Shown: positions 35,143 to 44,433 of the stretch, in pieces
Layout of the letters: each line of letters starts with the position of its first letter
Position numbering within the stretch: the stretch's first letter is position 1
Notes under the pieces: model-generated
Seen by the model: the letters and a program-made list of their open reading frames with translations, nothing else
The model's database searches: none
What the model was told of the DNA's origin: nothing
Assembly (NCBI RefSeq): GCF_003605635.1
Contig: NZ_QMDW01000007.1
Span: 83,272 to 147,271, forward strand
From: Halonotius pteroides
GTDB taxonomy: Archaea > Halobacteriota > Halobacteria > Halobacteriales > Haloferacaceae
Direction of reading: 5' to 3'
Length of the DNA: 64,000 bases
Made by a program: the position numbers and the translations under genes

Positions 35143-36044
35143 CACAGCCTGCCGAACAGGCTGGCGTTGCCGACGTTGATTGTGCGGGACAGACTGCGCT
35201 GGTTACCGGTTCAACCAGCGGGATCGGCCGTGAGACCGCCCTCGCGTTGGGGCGGCTCGGTGCCGATGTGATGGTACACGGTCGCGACGCCGAAGCCGGC
35301 CGCGCGGTCGTCGACGAACTCACAGCGATGGGTGTGGAGGCGACCTTTGAGACAGCCGATTTTGCTGCTGTCTCCGCGGTCAGGTCGCTGGCAACCGCTG
35401 TCGACGACTGGGTTGACAGCCTCGATATCCTCGTCAACAACGCCGGCGGCCTGTTCCGTGAGGGCCGTCTTACCGACATCGGCGTCGAATACACCTTCCA
35501 CGTCAACCATCTCGGGCCGTACCTGTTGACCGCCGAGTTATTGCCGACACTGGCAGACGATGCCCGGATCGTTACCACAGCCTCAGCGGCTCACCGCGGG
35601 GTGTCGCTGAACCTCGATGCCGTCGAATCCGTCGATGACTACTCCTCGTTCAGTGCCTACCAGCAGTCGAAACTCGCCAATATCCAGTTTGCCTTCGAGG
35701 TAGCGCGTCGATTGGAGCACTCCGAGCACGAGATCACCTCGAATGCGTTCCACCCGGGTGCGATCCCCGGCAGCGGCTTCACGCGGTTTCTGCCGGGGCC
35801 ACTGTCCGATCTTGCGAGCCTCGCTGGCGGACTCCCGTTTGTGCCGACCCCGGCCGATGGCGCGGCGACCGCGGTCTATCTCGCTGTCAGTCCTCGCGTG
35901 TCGTCAGTGTCGGGTCGTTACTTTGCTGACTGCGAGCCAACCCAACCCTCAGCTGCCGCTCGCGATCAGGCGGCCGCACGCCGGTTGTTTGAGCGCAGTG
36001 CCGCCCTGCTCGACATTCAGGCCCCGCTGTCGGCCGACGACTGA
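35139..36044 (+). CDS. short-chain dehydrogenase/reductase
   Basis: A 301-residue SDR. Cofactor loop TGSTSGIGRETALALGRLGA is near residues 23-42, the NAG motif is LVNNAGGLF near 100, and the catalytic Tyr-Lys pair is in SAYQQSKLANIQFAFEVARR (YxxxK). Length and the C-terminal lid fit the retinol-dehydrogenase-like SDRs. Substrate is unknown. Translation is coupled to the upstream DsbA-like gene (ATGA overlap). Confidence 0.9.
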   Translation: MTQPAEQAGVADVDCAGQTALVTGSTSGIGRETALALGRLGADVMVHGRDAEAGRAVVDELTAMGVEATFETADFAAVSAVRSLATAVDDWVDSLDILVNNAGGLFREGRLTDIGVEYTFHVNHLGPYLLTAELLPTLADDARIVTTASAAHRGVSLNLDAVESVDDYSSFSAYQQSKLANIQFAFEVARRLEHSEHEITSNAFHPGAIPGSGFTRFLPGPLSDLASLAGGLPFVPTPADGAATAVYLAVSPRVSSVSGRYFADCEPTQPSAAARDQAAARRLFERSAALLDIQAPLSADD

Positions 36045-36077
36045 CGGATTTATGAGCCTTCGTTGCTGACGACCGAT

Positions 36078-36551
36078 ATGGCAATCGAGGCTGGCGATAC
36101 GGTCGTCATCGAGTACATCGGTCGCTTCCCCGACGGCAGCGTCTTTGATACCTCTCGCTACGAGGTCGCCGAGGAACATGGGCTGGTCGAGGCCCAAGAC
36201 GCTGATCCAGACGACTACTCCTCGCTGTCGTTCAAGATCGGCGATGAGGAGGTCATCGAGGGGTTAGCACAGGGCGTGATCGGCCTCAATGCCGGCGAAA
36301 CGGAGACGCTGACAATCCCACCCGAGAAGGGATACGGCGAGTTCGACGACGAGAAGCTACGAGAGTACGATCCGGAGGTCTTCGAGGGGATGGTCGGCCA
36401 ACCACCCGAGGTTGGGCTTCACGTCCATGCGGAAAACGGGCTCCACGGCGATGTGACCGCTGTCACCGACGACGCCGTCGAGATCGACTTCAACCACGAA
36501 CTCGCGGGCCGGACGCTGGAGTTTGAGGTCGAAATCCTCGATACGTGGTAG
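36078..36551 (+). CDS. FKBP-type peptidyl-prolyl isomerase, SlyD-like
   Basis: A 157-residue FKBP with the archaeal inserted flap: IEAGDTVVIEYIGRFPDGSV, SFKIGDEEVIEGLAQGVIGL and TETLTIPPEKGYGEFDDEKL. The insert (EKLREYDPEVFEGMVGQPPE to GDVTAVTDDAVEIDFNHELA) matches the SlyD chaperone domain. The last strand VEIDFNHELAGRTLEFEVEI is diagnostic. Catalyses prolyl isomerisation and probably chaperones folding proteins. Start at MAIEAG, five codons into the open frame. It lacks the His-rich tail of bacterial SlyD. Confidence 0.9.
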   Translation: MAIEAGDTVVIEYIGRFPDGSVFDTSRYEVAEEHGLVEAQDADPDDYSSLSFKIGDEEVIEGLAQGVIGLNAGETETLTIPPEKGYGEFDDEKLREYDPEVFEGMVGQPPEVGLHVHAENGLHGDVTAVTDDAVEIDFNHELAGRTLEFEVEILDTW

Positions 36552-36588
36552 GTGGTGTCGACCGCGAAGTCAGATTCTGCTGGATCGC

Positions 36589-36993
36589 TTAGGATTCTGC
36601 CGGGGCGGTTACGTCGGCAGCGTCGCTGTATTTTTCCTCGAACTCCTGTATCAGCTGGCCCATCTCAGCATACCAGTCGTTGAGGAGTCGCTGCATATCC
36701 TCTCGGATCGCACCGGGGTCAGCCGGCTTGTAAACGTGGTAGTAGCCGCCTTGGTCGTAGTTGATCTGCTCTTTTTGAATCAGCCCGGCGTTGAGCAGCC
36801 GCTGTACCGAGCGGTAGACCGTCGACCGTTCGCGGTCGACATGGTCGGAGAGGTCATCGATCGTCACCGCGGTCTCGGCGTCGACGAGTTCCCGAAAACA
36901 TCGCTTATCGAGCTCCTTGAGCCCGTGAAAACACTCAAGCAAGCCTTCGCATTCCATATCGGATCGGAGCATTTCCGCAAGTGAATTGGCCAT
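36589..36993 (-). CDS. HTH transcriptional regulator (TrmB/MarR-like)
   Basis: A 134-residue winged-helix protein. DKRCFRELVDAETAVTIDDL, then the recognition region LSDHVDRERSTVYRSVQRLL and wing AGLIQKEQINYDQGGYYHVY. A C-terminal helix (PGAIREDMQRLLNDWYAEMG) likely dimerises. The HTH plus helix order recalls haloarchaeal TrmB/PadR-like regulators, some of which control metal or sugar genes. Convergent with the FKBP gene. Target unknown. Confidence 0.85.
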   Translation of the reverse strand: MANSLAEMLRSDMECEGLLECFHGLKELDKRCFRELVDAETAVTIDDLSDHVDRERSTVYRSVQRLLNAGLIQKEQINYDQGGYYHVYKPADPGAIREDMQRLLNDWYAEMGQLIQEFEEKYSDAADVTAPAES

Positions 36994-37117
36994 TTTGATT
37001 CATCTGTTGTTATCGCTGGCAGCATATAAGTTTGCAGGATACGTACAACACACCTCAGACCAGTCGGTATCGGCTCGGTGCGACGACCAGTGATCGAGAC
37101 AATCGACCCCCGACGGC

Positions 37118-37384
37118 TTAGATTCGGCCGACGTCCTCAACGGAGACGCTTTCAACGCCCTCAACATCGGCGAATGCGTCCTCGACGACCTCGGTACCAC
37201 CGGCGTCGTCGGCGACGATCACGGTCGGCAGCAGGGCAACGAGGCCGAAGGCGACATCGTCACGCTCGAAGCCGTTGATCTGGGCTCCCTCAGGGAGTGA
37301 CGCTTCGAGCCGCTCTTGGAGCTCGTCGAGATCAATCTCCGGGCTCTGCGGCATGATCTTCATGTTGGCGGCGACCTTGCCCAT
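37118..37384 (-). CDS. ef1b: translation elongation factor aEF-1beta
   Basis: An 88-residue guanine exchange factor for aEF-1alpha. [40 protein letters not shown] and [20 protein letters not shown] are the canonical blocks; the tail [20 protein letters not shown] matches the last strands. The start at 37384 is typical (MGKVAA); the frame opens 11 codons earlier. The zinc-ribbon gene upstream stops 2 bases before, so they are co-transcribed, an arrangement conserved in haloarchaea. Confidence 0.95.
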   Translation of the reverse strand: MGKVAANMKIMPQSPEIDLDELQERLEASLPEGAQINGFERDDVAFGLVALLPTVIVADDAGGTEVVEDAFADVEGVESVSVEDVGRI

Positions 37385-37386
37385 CG

Positions 37387-37566
37387 TTATGGCCCCCGGA
37401 AGCCGCAGTCGGGACACTCATAGAGGTTGCTCTGCTTGCGGCAGGTCGGACAGCGGTGGATCTCGGTGCCACACTCCGGACAGTCAAACGCCGCAGCGTT
37501 CATCGCTGCGACCTTGATGCCACAGGAGACACACTGGCTCTCGGCTTCCTGTTGGGTCTCGCTCAT
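37387..37566 (-). CDS. small zinc-ribbon protein (HVO_2753-like)
   Basis: A 59-residue protein with four CxxC pairs in two zinc ribbons: [29 protein letters not shown] and [11 protein letters not shown]. The order and the phrase [19 protein letters not shown] match the family of the Haloferax small zinc-finger protein HVO_2753, always next to aEF-1beta. It probably binds RNA or the ribosome-associated factor; that is inferred from context. MSETQQEAE at 37566 is preferred to MGMSE six bases upstream. Confidence 0.85.
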   Translation of the reverse strand: MSETQQEAESQCVSCGIKVAAMNAAAFDCPECGTEIHRCPTCRKQSNLYECPDCGFRGP

Positions 37567-37670
37567 ACCCATAGGGATCACCGCGCGGGTTTTAACCATT
37601 GTCTTTCGGCTCGTCACGACCGCCCTGCCGTCGGTGAGGAACGTGCTGTGCCGGCGTATCACACGGCGGC

Positions 37671-38897
37671 TCACAGCAGTAGCGGGCCGATCAACACCCC
37701 CATGAGATGGACGCGGCGGGCCCCAAACCGTGGCGGCACCAACCCAACGAGTGTGGCGACCAGAAAGACCCCGACACCGACCCAACCGGTGAACACAAAC
37801 GACAACCCGATCAGCAGCGCAAACACACCACTAGAAACGACCGTGTAGTTCAGATTCCCGACCGTCCGGAGATACCGGTCGCCGACTCCAACCACGAGCA
37901 AGAACCCACACGCCGCACCGATGATGACGGCCGTCAGCAACACCGGGAGGGTCAGCGGCACGCCGGTGGTATCCATCGCCACCATCACGCCGGTTCGCGG
38001 GGTTCCGAGCGCAAGCAACGCACACAGCGCGAAGACGGTGTTTGCTGTGCTGGCCCCGCTGGTGGCGACGATGAACCCCCGATCGGGATCGGCGTTCGGC
38101 ACCGCCGGCAGCGCGATCACCGAGGCGATCGCCGCCGACACCCCCGGCAGATAGCCGACGAGCGCGCCGGCCAGCGAGCCCGCCCCCGCGGTCAACCCCA
38201 ACTCACGGCCCGGCATCGCTAACTTTGCGTCGGCCTGCGGCGGCACCCCACCGCCACCCATCGCATCCAGGAGGATCGGCGCGCCGAACAACCCGGTGAG
38301 CAGTGGTGTCAACATACTGCCGGCATCCAGTGGCGCGGCCGGCCGGACATCAAGCGTTGCCCAGCCCAACGCGGCCGCCAACCCGAACGCAAACAGCCCA
38401 CCGAGAACCCCCTGAAGCGACGACTCGGTCAACAGGAGAAACACGACGACAGCCACCAACACGAGCGTGAGATGGGCGGTGATCGTCGAATACCACGACA
38501 TCATGAGCCACGTAATCGGCGGCGCGAGCGGCAGGGCGATCGCGACAGCCAGCGCGCTCCCGACCGCCGACAGTCGGAGGGCTTCCCGGCCACGACCCGC
38601 CAACACGAGTCGGTGCCCCGGCAACGCGGCGATCGCCATCGACGCGTCGGGCACCCCGAGCGTGAGCGCGGGGACAACGTCGAGAAACGTGTGGACGACG
38701 CCCGCCGCGAGCATGGCGACGCCGAGCAACAACGGATCAGCCGGGATCGACGGCGCGGCCGCCGCCAGCAGAATCGCGAAGTTGTTGGCGTGCAGTCCGG
38801 GAACCAGTCCGCTACAGGTGCCAAGAGCGACACCGCCAACCGCGAAGGCGACGACACCCGCCGTCAGTCCCGGATCGAAACCAACTGCGACTCCCAT
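37671..38897 (-). CDS. TctA-like tripartite tricarboxylate transporter permease
   Basis: A 408-residue, highly hydrophobic protein with about ten helices. The opening [20 protein letters not shown] and later [20 protein letters not shown] are the pair of glycine-rich TctA motifs (G-x-x-G-x-x-P-G-L/x) of the archaeal branch. Long ORF continues upstream to 39287 but overlaps rpl12 on the same strand, so the start at MGVAVGFD (38897) is used. No TctB or periplasmic TctC is near, so substrate and mode are unclear. Confidence 0.82.
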   Translation of the reverse strand: MGVAVGFDPGLTAGVVAFAVGGVALGTCSGLVPGLHANNFAILLAAAAPSIPADPLLLGVAMLAAGVVHTFLDVVPALTLGVPDASMAIAALPGHRLVLAGRGREALRLSAVGSALAVAIALPLAPPITWLMMSWYSTITAHLTLVLVAVVVFLLLTESSLQGVLGGLFAFGLAAALGWATLDVRPAAPLDAGSMLTPLLTGLFGAPILLDAMGGGGVPPQADAKLAMPGRELGLTAGAGSLAGALVGYLPGVSAAIASVIALPAVPNADPDRGFIVATSGASTANTVFALCALLALGTPRTGVMVAMDTTGVPLTLPVLLTAVIIGAACGFLLVVGVGDRYLRTVGNLNYTVVSSGVFALLIGLSFVFTGWVGVGVFLVATLVGLVPPRFGARRVHLMGVLIGPLLL

Positions 38898-38987
38898 CGG
38901 ATTGGCTGGCCGCGGCTTCGGGGTTAAACCTCCGGGCGACAGGCTGCCCAAGCATGATCCAGGCGCTATCGCTGTCCGGATGCCGTC

Positions 38988-38998
38988 GCAAAAAAACA
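38988..38998 (-). terminator. T-tract terminator of the rpl1-rpl10-rpl12 transcript
   Basis: The minus strand reads CTGTTTTTTTGCG (seven T, 38996-38990) about 26 bases past the rpl12 stop codon, without a strong hairpin. This is the usual haloarchaeal form and separates the ribosomal operon from the TctA gene, although readthrough is possible. Confidence 0.6.
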
Positions 38999-39021
38999 GG
39001 GAACTGCTGGCTAACCGCGAT

Positions 39022-39381
39022 TCAGCCGAAGAGGTTGCCGAGGCCCTCGCCGTCGGCTTCCTCGTCGTCGTCACCGGCGTCGTCCGGCACGTCGGCGTCG
39101 TCGCCGTCGTCAGCTTCCGCTTCGTCAGCGTCGTCGCCGTCGGCCTCGTCGGCTCCACCGGCGTCAGCCGACGCGCCGCCAGCGGCCCCACCGGCCGCGG
39201 GGGCTGCGGCCGCGGTTTCAACGGCTTCCTCGATGTCGACGTCTTCGAGCGCGGCGACGAGTGCCTTAACTCGTGACTCCTCGACATCGACGCCCGCGGC
39301 CTCGAGGACGGCGGTGATGTTGTCTTCGGTGATCTCTGCGTCTGCTTCGTTCAGGGTGAGTGCTGTGTAAACGTATTCCAT
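39022..39381 (-). CDS. rpl12: ribosomal protein aL12 (P1/P2 stalk)
   Basis: A 119-residue stalk protein: helical dimer domain [20 protein letters not shown], alanine-rich hinge ([20 protein letters not shown]) and a very acidic arm ending in the conserved factor-binding tip EGLGNLFG. It binds aL10 in dimers and recruits elongation factors. The hinge is longer and more acidic than in eukaryotes, usual for haloarchaea. Lies 18 bases after rpl10. Confidence 0.96.
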   Translation of the reverse strand: MEYVYTALTLNEADAEITEDNITAVLEAAGVDVEESRVKALVAALEDVDIEEAVETAAAAPAAGGAAGGASADAGGADEADGDDADEAEADDGDDADVPDDAGDDDEEADGEGLGNLFG

Positions 39382-39399
39382 TGGTGTAATCTCCGCTTG

Positions 39400-40443
39400 T
39401 TAGAGCATATCGAGCCCGGCACCGGCGTCGGTGTCGTCGTCGCCGTCATCGGCCTCGGCTTCAGTTTCGTCGTCAGTCTGTGCGTCGTCTGTCTCGGCCT
39501 CCTCGGCCTCGCCGTCGTCAGCCTCGTCGGCTTCCTCGGCGTCGTCAAGCTCACGGAGCTCCTCGGGGAGAGCCTCCGGATCGTCGATCTGGCCGGCAAG
39601 CGCGCGAACTTGTGCGTCGGCCTTGCCGATGAGGTCGTCGACCACGTCCGGGCTCTCGACGGCGGCGGCGAGGGCCACCGATTTGGCCTCGCCGGTCGCC
39701 GTGGCGATGAGCGTCGGCGCGGTCTGGGTCGTCGGATACGCGGCGTTGACCGAGAGGTTCCGGGCGGCCGCGGCGGCCGACTGGATATCCGCGCGGTAGT
39801 CGTCGACATCGATCTCGAGTTCCTCAGGCGCGAAGAGTACGCCTTCGGAGTACACGCTCTTGAGATCGAGACCGACCTCTTTCGGCTCGATACCGAGTTC
39901 GCTCAGCACGTTTTCGAGGTCGGCGTCGACGGTCTCGCCGGCCGAGAGCACGGTACTGTCCGACAGCACCTGAATTGAGCCTTCCTCGATCCGGGCGTCG
40001 GCACCGATCTGCTGGAGTTCGCCGACAAAGGGCCCCGGGTCGACGCCCGTGTCACCCTCGGGGATGACGATATCGTTGGGCGCGACCTCGCCCGCGCTGA
40101 TCGGGGCCGGGGTCTTTGAGCTTTCTAGCTGCTGGAACAGCGCGAAGGGGTTGTCGTTGGTGCCGATCAGGGCGATCTGGCCGGCGACATGCTCGGTGAG
40201 CTGCTCGACGCCGTCGCTGACGGCCTCAAGAGCCCGTACGACGAGCGTGTTGCGGCTCATCCGAACTTCCGCGCTGCCGTGGAGCTCCCGCCGCATGGAC
40301 TGGAGCTGTCGGCTCGGGATGCCCTCGACGCTGACGATCCCGACCGAGGCATACCGCTCGATGAAGTCGGTTAGCTCGTCGACCTCATCCTGTTTCCACT
40401 GTGGGATGGTCTCAGTCTTACGGACGGACTCGCTTTGGCTCAT
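39400..40443 (-). CDS. rpl10: ribosomal protein aL10 (P0)
   Basis: A 347-residue stalk base protein: RNA-binding globular domain (about 1-110, with [20 protein letters not shown]), the archaeal insertion, spine helices for aL12 dimers (about 225-300) and an acidic C-terminal tail ending GAGLDML, the degenerate version of the stalk tip. Overlaps rpl1 by 4 bases. The length matches archaeal P0. Confidence 0.95.
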   Translation of the reverse strand: MSQSESVRKTETIPQWKQDEVDELTDFIERYASVGIVSVEGIPSRQLQSMRRELHGSAEVRMSRNTLVVRALEAVSDGVEQLTEHVAGQIALIGTNDNPFALFQQLESSKTPAPISAGEVAPNDIVIPEGDTGVDPGPFVGELQQIGADARIEEGSIQVLSDSTVLSAGETVDADLENVLSELGIEPKEVGLDLKSVYSEGVLFAPEELEIDVDDYRADIQSAAAAARNLSVNAAYPTTQTAPTLIATATGEAKSVALAAAVESPDVVDDLIGKADAQVRALAGQIDDPEALPEELRELDDAEEADEADDGEAEEAETDDAQTDDETEAEADDGDDDTDAGAGLDML

Positions 40444-41081
40444 GCGTCCACCTCAACAGCGGGCCCCATCGTCGTTTTCACGTAGATGGTATCGAGGTTC
40501 AGCGGCCCTTTTTCGAGGTCAGCTTCGAGACGCCGGATGATCACGTCGATGTTGTCGGCGATCTCCTCGGCGTCCATGTCGTCGGCTCCCACGCGCGTGT
40601 GGAACGTGCGTCGGTCGCCGGAGCGAAGCTGCACCGTGTTTTTCATTCGGTTGACTGTTTCGACGACGTCGTCGTCTGGCTGCAGTGGCGTCGGCATCTT
40701 TCCTCGTGGCCCGAGAACGGTTCCGAGGTAGCGGCCGATGTCCTGCATCAGACTGGCCTCGGCGACGAAGAAGTCGGTGTCGTCGGCGAGGTCTTTGGCG
40801 TCGTCGTCATCGTCGCCGAGGTCTTCGAGGTCGTCCCCCGACAGCACCTCGTCGGCAACATCCTCGGCCCGAAGGGCGGTTTCGCCCTCCGCAAACACAA
40901 CGATCTGTGTCTCTTGGCCGGTGCCGGACGGGAGCACGATGCTCTCGTCGACGCGATTCGATGGGTCGTCTAGGTCTAGATCACGCAGATTCACCGCGAG
41001 ATCGACGGTCTCACCGAAGTTCCGTGGTGGAGACTCGTCGAGGGCGCGCGAAACTGCTTGTACTATCGTATCGTCTGCCAT
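40440..41081 (-). CDS. rpl1: ribosomal protein uL1
   Basis: A 213-residue uL1: basic helix [26 protein letters not shown]-type motif replaced by the haloarchaeal [20 protein letters not shown], central domain [20 protein letters not shown] and the final strands [17 protein letters not shown]. uL1 binds 23S rRNA at the L1 stalk and, in archaea, its own mRNA leader. The near-perfect GGAGGTGA three bases before the ATG is unusually strong for this window. First gene of rpl1-rpl10-rpl12. Confidence 0.96.
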   Translation of the reverse strand: MADDTIVQAVSRALDESPPRNFGETVDLAVNLRDLDLDDPSNRVDESIVLPSGTGQETQIVVFAEGETALRAEDVADEVLSGDDLEDLGDDDDDAKDLADDTDFFVAEASLMQDIGRYLGTVLGPRGKMPTPLQPDDDVVETVNRMKNTVQLRSGDRRTFHTRVGADDMDAEEIADNIDVIIRRLEADLEKGPLNLDTIYVKTTMGPAVEVDA

Positions 41082-41084
41082 TAT

Positions 41085-41147
41085 TCACCTCCGTAGTACG
41101 CAGGAATGCTCCTACGGGTCAGTGACACAGGCGAGGCCTGTCTCATC
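41085..41147 (-). promoter_or_regulatory. rpl1 leader with hairpin and Shine-Dalgarno
   Basis: The predicted 65-base leader begins GATGAGACAGGCCTCGCCTG with stem ACAGGC/GCCTGT (41141-41136 and 41132-41127, loop CTC) and flanks GATGAG and GTCACTGA. It ends GGAGGTGAATA before the ATG. Length and the position of the hairpin at the 5' end recall the leader of Halobacterium L1 mRNA; uL1 is known to bind such sites in archaeal mRNA. Binding is inferred. Confidence 0.55.
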
Positions 41148-41164
41148 GGAGAGAGTCGGATGAC

Positions 41165-41174
41165 GCCTAAAAGC
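41165..41174 (-). promoter_or_regulatory. TATA box of the rpl1 operon
   Basis: On the minus strand GCTTTTAGGC lies about 25 bases before the leader hairpin and 90 before the rpl1 ATG. The gap between rpl11 and rpl1 (41082-41344) therefore contains a separate promoter, as in Halobacterium. Other AT-rich stretches (CACTATATCTG on minus) occur further upstream. Confidence 0.55.
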
Positions 41175-41344
41175 CCGTCGAAGCAGATTTCAGCGTCTGT
41201 GAGTCGGTCACATGGCCATTGTCAGGGAGACACATGGTATACTCAACTCTACAGATATAGTGATACAACAGACGCTCACAGCGGTCACTCTGTAGTTGTG
41301 CGTCGTCAACAGAAACACCGCAACCGAACAACCGACCTGCCGGA

Positions 41345-41839
41345 TTACGCGGTCGCTTCCGCGTCGTCGACGAGCACGTCGTCGTACTCGCCGTCGTCAA
41401 CGCGTTCCTTGAATGTGCGGGCGTCCTCGCCGTCGATGGTGACACCGAGGGTCATGCAGGTGCCGCTGACCTCCTTGGCGGCGTTTTTCACGTCGTAGGA
41501 GAGCAGATCCGTCGACTTCTGCTCGGCGACCTTTTTGACCTGTTCGACGGACATGTCGGCGACGAAGTCCTCATGGGGTTCGCCGCTGCCGGTGTCGAAA
41601 CCGGCCTCATCCTTGATGAGCTCCGACGTCGGCGGGACACCGACATCGATCTCGAAGGAGCCGTCGTCCTCGTAGTCGACGGTGATCGGGACTTCCATCC
41701 CGTCGAAGGCGTCGGTTTCGTCGTTGATCGTCTGTACGACAGCCTGCACGTCCACCGGCGTCGGGCCGAGTTCCGGCCCGAGCGGCGGGCCGGGGTTGGC
41801 CTGCCCGCCCGGGACGAGTACTTCGATAGTTCCAGCCAT
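41345..41839 (-). CDS. rpl11: ribosomal protein uL11
   Basis: A 164-residue uL11: N-terminal domain GTIEVLVPGGQANPGPPLGP and ELGPTPVDVQAVVQTINDET, rRNA-binding C-terminal domain with YDVKNAAKEVSGTCMTLGVT. It forms the GTPase-associated centre with aL10/aL12. Start MAGTIEV at 41839, 27 bases downstream of a TATA (CCTTAAAAAC on minus). Longer than bacterial uL11 by an acidic tail. Confidence 0.95.
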   Translation of the reverse strand: MAGTIEVLVPGGQANPGPPLGPELGPTPVDVQAVVQTINDETDAFDGMEVPITVDYEDDGSFEIDVGVPPTSELIKDEAGFDTGSGEPHEDFVADMSVEQVKKVAEQKSTDLLSYDVKNAAKEVSGTCMTLGVTIDGEDARTFKERVDDGEYDDVLVDDAEATA

Positions 41840-41860
41840 ATCCATGTGCAGTCGGTTGCT

Positions 41861-41870
41861 GTTTTTAAGG
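41861..41870 (-). promoter_or_regulatory. TATA box of rpl11
   Basis: CCTTAAAAAC on the minus strand is centred 27 bases before the start ATG at 41839, so the mRNA is probably leaderless. Confirms the start over the longer frame to 41995. Confidence 0.55.
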
Positions 41871-42007
41871 GTTGTTCTTTCGGAGCCGCCACGCGGGAGT
41901 CTCACACGACCCCAGGTCGCACCGCGTGTCCACCCCCTGTGGTGTCGTCGACAGCGGCAGATCGCTACCAGTAAGCGGTCGGAGCATGTGTTCACAACTG
42001 GTCACAC

Positions 42008-42625
42008 ATGGATGACCCCCCGGACGGCGAGCCGATCGACGAGGCCACCCGAGCGGCGTTGCTCGAACGCGTCAACCGACAGAGCGCGACCATCGGGGCG
42101 AAAACACCCGAGACAATCACCACCGAGGGCACCGAGATCGATCTCCACGAATTTCTGATCGAGACGCGGAACCTCCCCGAGATCCCGCCGGGCACCAAGG
42201 ATCTGGTGTCGACAGCGAAACGCCGGCTCAAAACCAAGCGCACCGAGCGCATCGAGCGACTCAAAACCGAGGAGCCACTCAGCGAGGCGACCGCAGAGGC
42301 ACTGGCCGAGGAGATTATCGGACTGAGTCGCGCACGCAACGCGCTCGATGGGGTATACCGCCCCGACTACGGCGAGGAGGCCCACAACATGACCATCGAT
42401 GACTACAAGCGATGGCTCGGATTCGTCGAATCGATCCAATGGTCGCAGACCACAGCTGCCGGCCGCTGCTGTCGACCGGGCGGTCGTCGCATCTGCACCT
42501 TTTTAGGCTCCCGTCGCACACACCACATCAATGAGTTCCGACGCCTACGACTACGAGGCCCTCGGCTTGGTCGCCGGCCTCGAAATCCACCAACAGCTCG
42601 ACACCGAGACCAAACTGTTCTGTGA
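42008..42625 (+). CDS. haloarchaeal protein resembling DUF5788; 3' part suspicious
   Basis: Residues 1-146 look like a genuine haloarchaeal domain (LLERVNRQSATIGAKTPETI, EIDLHEFLIETRNLPEIPPG, KRRLKTKRTERIERLKTEEP, GLSRARNALDGVYRPDYGEE). After DYKRWLGFVESIQ (about 42440) the composition shifts to arginine-rich (RCCRPGGRRICTFLGSRRTH) and the frame overlaps gatE by 95 bases. The real end may be near 42440-42500, with a frameshift in between. I recall the domain as DUF5788 but cannot verify it. Function unknown. Confidence 0.6.
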   Translation: MDDPPDGEPIDEATRAALLERVNRQSATIGAKTPETITTEGTEIDLHEFLIETRNLPEIPPGTKDLVSTAKRRLKTKRTERIERLKTEEPLSEATAEALAEEIIGLSRARNALDGVYRPDYGEEAHNMTIDDYKRWLGFVESIQWSQTTAAGRCCRPGGRRICTFLGSRRTHHINEFRRLRLRGPRLGRRPRNPPTARHRDQTVL

Positions 42626-44405
42626 GTCGCCGACTGACCGCCGCGAACCTGCGGACGCCGAGCGAACGATCACGCGCTTCCTCCACCCCACCAAAAGCGA
42701 ACTCGGCGAACTCGACGACGCCGCCCTCGAAGAGAGCCGCGTCGACCGGGAGTTCGAGTATCTCGCCTACGACTCGACTTGTCTCGTTGAGGAGGACGAC
42801 GAACCCCCAACCGAGGTCGACGCCGAAGCCCTCGATGTCGCAATGCAGATCGCCTCGCTGCTGGATATGGAGATCGTCGATCAGCTCCATGTCATGCGGA
42901 AGCTCGTCATCGACGGCTCGAATACGTCGGGTTTCCAGCGGTCGATGCTACTCGGTCAAGCAGGCGAGATCGAAACCAGCGAGGGGCCGGTCTCGATCGT
43001 CGATCTGCTGCTCGAAGAGGAGTCCGCCCAGCGCGTCGCAGAGTACGACGGCGGCGTCCGCTATAGCCTCGACCGGCTCGGTATCCCGCTTGTCGAGATC
43101 GGTACCGGGCCGGACATCCGCAGCCCCGAACAGGCCAAGGAGGCCGCCAAACGGATCGGGATGCTGCTGCGCTCGACCGGCACGGTCAAACGTGGCCTCG
43201 GCACAATTCGGCAAGATGTCAATGTCTCAATCGAGGAAGGCGCGCGTGTCGAGATCAAAGGGGTTCAGGCCCTCGATCAGATCGACGAGATCGTCCGGCT
43301 GGAGGTGGGTCGCCAATCGGAACTCGTTGACATCGCTGAGGAACTCCAAGCACGCGAGGCCAGCGTTGGCGAAACCCAAGACGTAACGGCTGTCTTCGAG
43401 GATACTGACTCCAGCGTCATCGGCGGCGCGCTCAGTGATGGCGGCACGGTGACGGCCGTCCCGCTGTACGGCTTCGACGGGCTTGTTGGCCGTGAGATCC
43501 AGCCCGACCGGCGGCTCGGCACTGAACTTTCGGATCACGCCAAGCGCAACGGCGCAGGCGGCATCTTCCACACCGACGAACTGCCGGCCTACGGCGTCAC
43601 CGACGATGAGGTTGCCGCGCTCCGCGAGGCTGTCGATGCGGGCGACGACGACGCCGTCGCTATCGTCGCTGCCGATCCTGAAACGGCTGATCTCGCCATC
43701 GAGGCCGCTGCCGAGCGCGCCGAAACCGCTATCGAGGGCGTCCCTGAGGAAACCCGCGACGCGACCGACGAGGGTACCACCCGCTATCTCCGCCCGCTAC
43801 CCGGCGCGGCGCGGATGTACCCCGAAACCGACGTGCCGCCGGTCGAACCCGATCCCAGCGAGATCGACGAACCAGAACTGCTGACCGAGAAGGTCGACCG
43901 CTATCAAGCCGAATTCGGTCTCGATAGCGGGCTGGCCGAGCAGGTCGCCTACGGCCGCCGGATGCCGCTTTTTGAGGAGGCCGTCGACCGCGGGATCGAC
44001 CCGACGTTCGCGGCCTCGGTGCTGGAGAGCACGGTCACCGAACTCCGCCGCGACGACGTACCTGTCGAGAACATCGCCGACGTACACTTCCTCGCGGTCT
44101 TCGATCTCGTTGCCAACGACGAGTTAGCGAAGGAGGGCGTCAACGACGTGCTGACCGTGCTTGCCGAACAGCCCGATCTGACAGCCGAGGCAGCCATTGA
44201 GGAAGCCGGCCTCGGCGGCGTTGACGACGAGGAAGTCCGGGAGATCATCGCCGGTGTCGTCGAACGCAACGCCGACCAAGTCGCCGAGGAGGGGATGGGC
44301 GCCTTCTCCGGATTGATGGGCGAATGTATGGCGGAACTCCGCGGCAAAGCCGACGGCGACACCGTCAGCGACGTGCTGCGTGAGGAGATCGGCAAACGGA
44401 GCTAA
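42531..44405 (+). CDS. gatE: Glu-tRNA(Gln) amidotransferase subunit E
   Basis: A 624-residue GatE. The GatB/E catalytic cradle starts YEALGLVAGLEIHQQLDTET and continues with LGIPLVEIGTGPDIRSPEQA and GTIRQDVNVSIEEGARVEIK. An AspRS-like insert (about 270-410) is diagnostic of GatE rather than GatB. The tail ends GLMGECMAELRGKADGDTVS, the YqeY-like tRNA domain. GatDE amidates mis-charged Glu-tRNA(Gln). GatD is not in the window. A TATA-like CCTTTTTAGG at 42498-42507 fits the ATG at 42531. Confidence 0.93.
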   Translation: MSSDAYDYEALGLVAGLEIHQQLDTETKLFCESPTDRREPADAERTITRFLHPTKSELGELDDAALEESRVDREFEYLAYDSTCLVEEDDEPPTEVDAEALDVAMQIASLLDMEIVDQLHVMRKLVIDGSNTSGFQRSMLLGQAGEIETSEGPVSIVDLLLEEESAQRVAEYDGGVRYSLDRLGIPLVEIGTGPDIRSPEQAKEAAKRIGMLLRSTGTVKRGLGTIRQDVNVSIEEGARVEIKGVQALDQIDEIVRLEVGRQSELVDIAEELQAREASVGETQDVTAVFEDTDSSVIGGALSDGGTVTAVPLYGFDGLVGREIQPDRRLGTELSDHAKRNGAGGIFHTDELPAYGVTDDEVAALREAVDAGDDDAVAIVAADPETADLAIEAAAERAETAIEGVPEETRDATDEGTTRYLRPLPGAARMYPETDVPPVEPDPSEIDEPELLTEKVDRYQAEFGLDSGLAEQVAYGRRMPLFEEAVDRGIDPTFAASVLESTVTELRRDDVPVENIADVHFLAVFDLVANDELAKEGVNDVLTVLAEQPDLTAEAAIEEAGLGGVDDEEVREIIAGVVERNADQVAEEGMGAFSGLMGECMAELRGKADGDTVSDVLREEIGKRS

Positions 44406-44433
44406 CTTCCCTGTTGCCGCCGACCGTTCGGTA

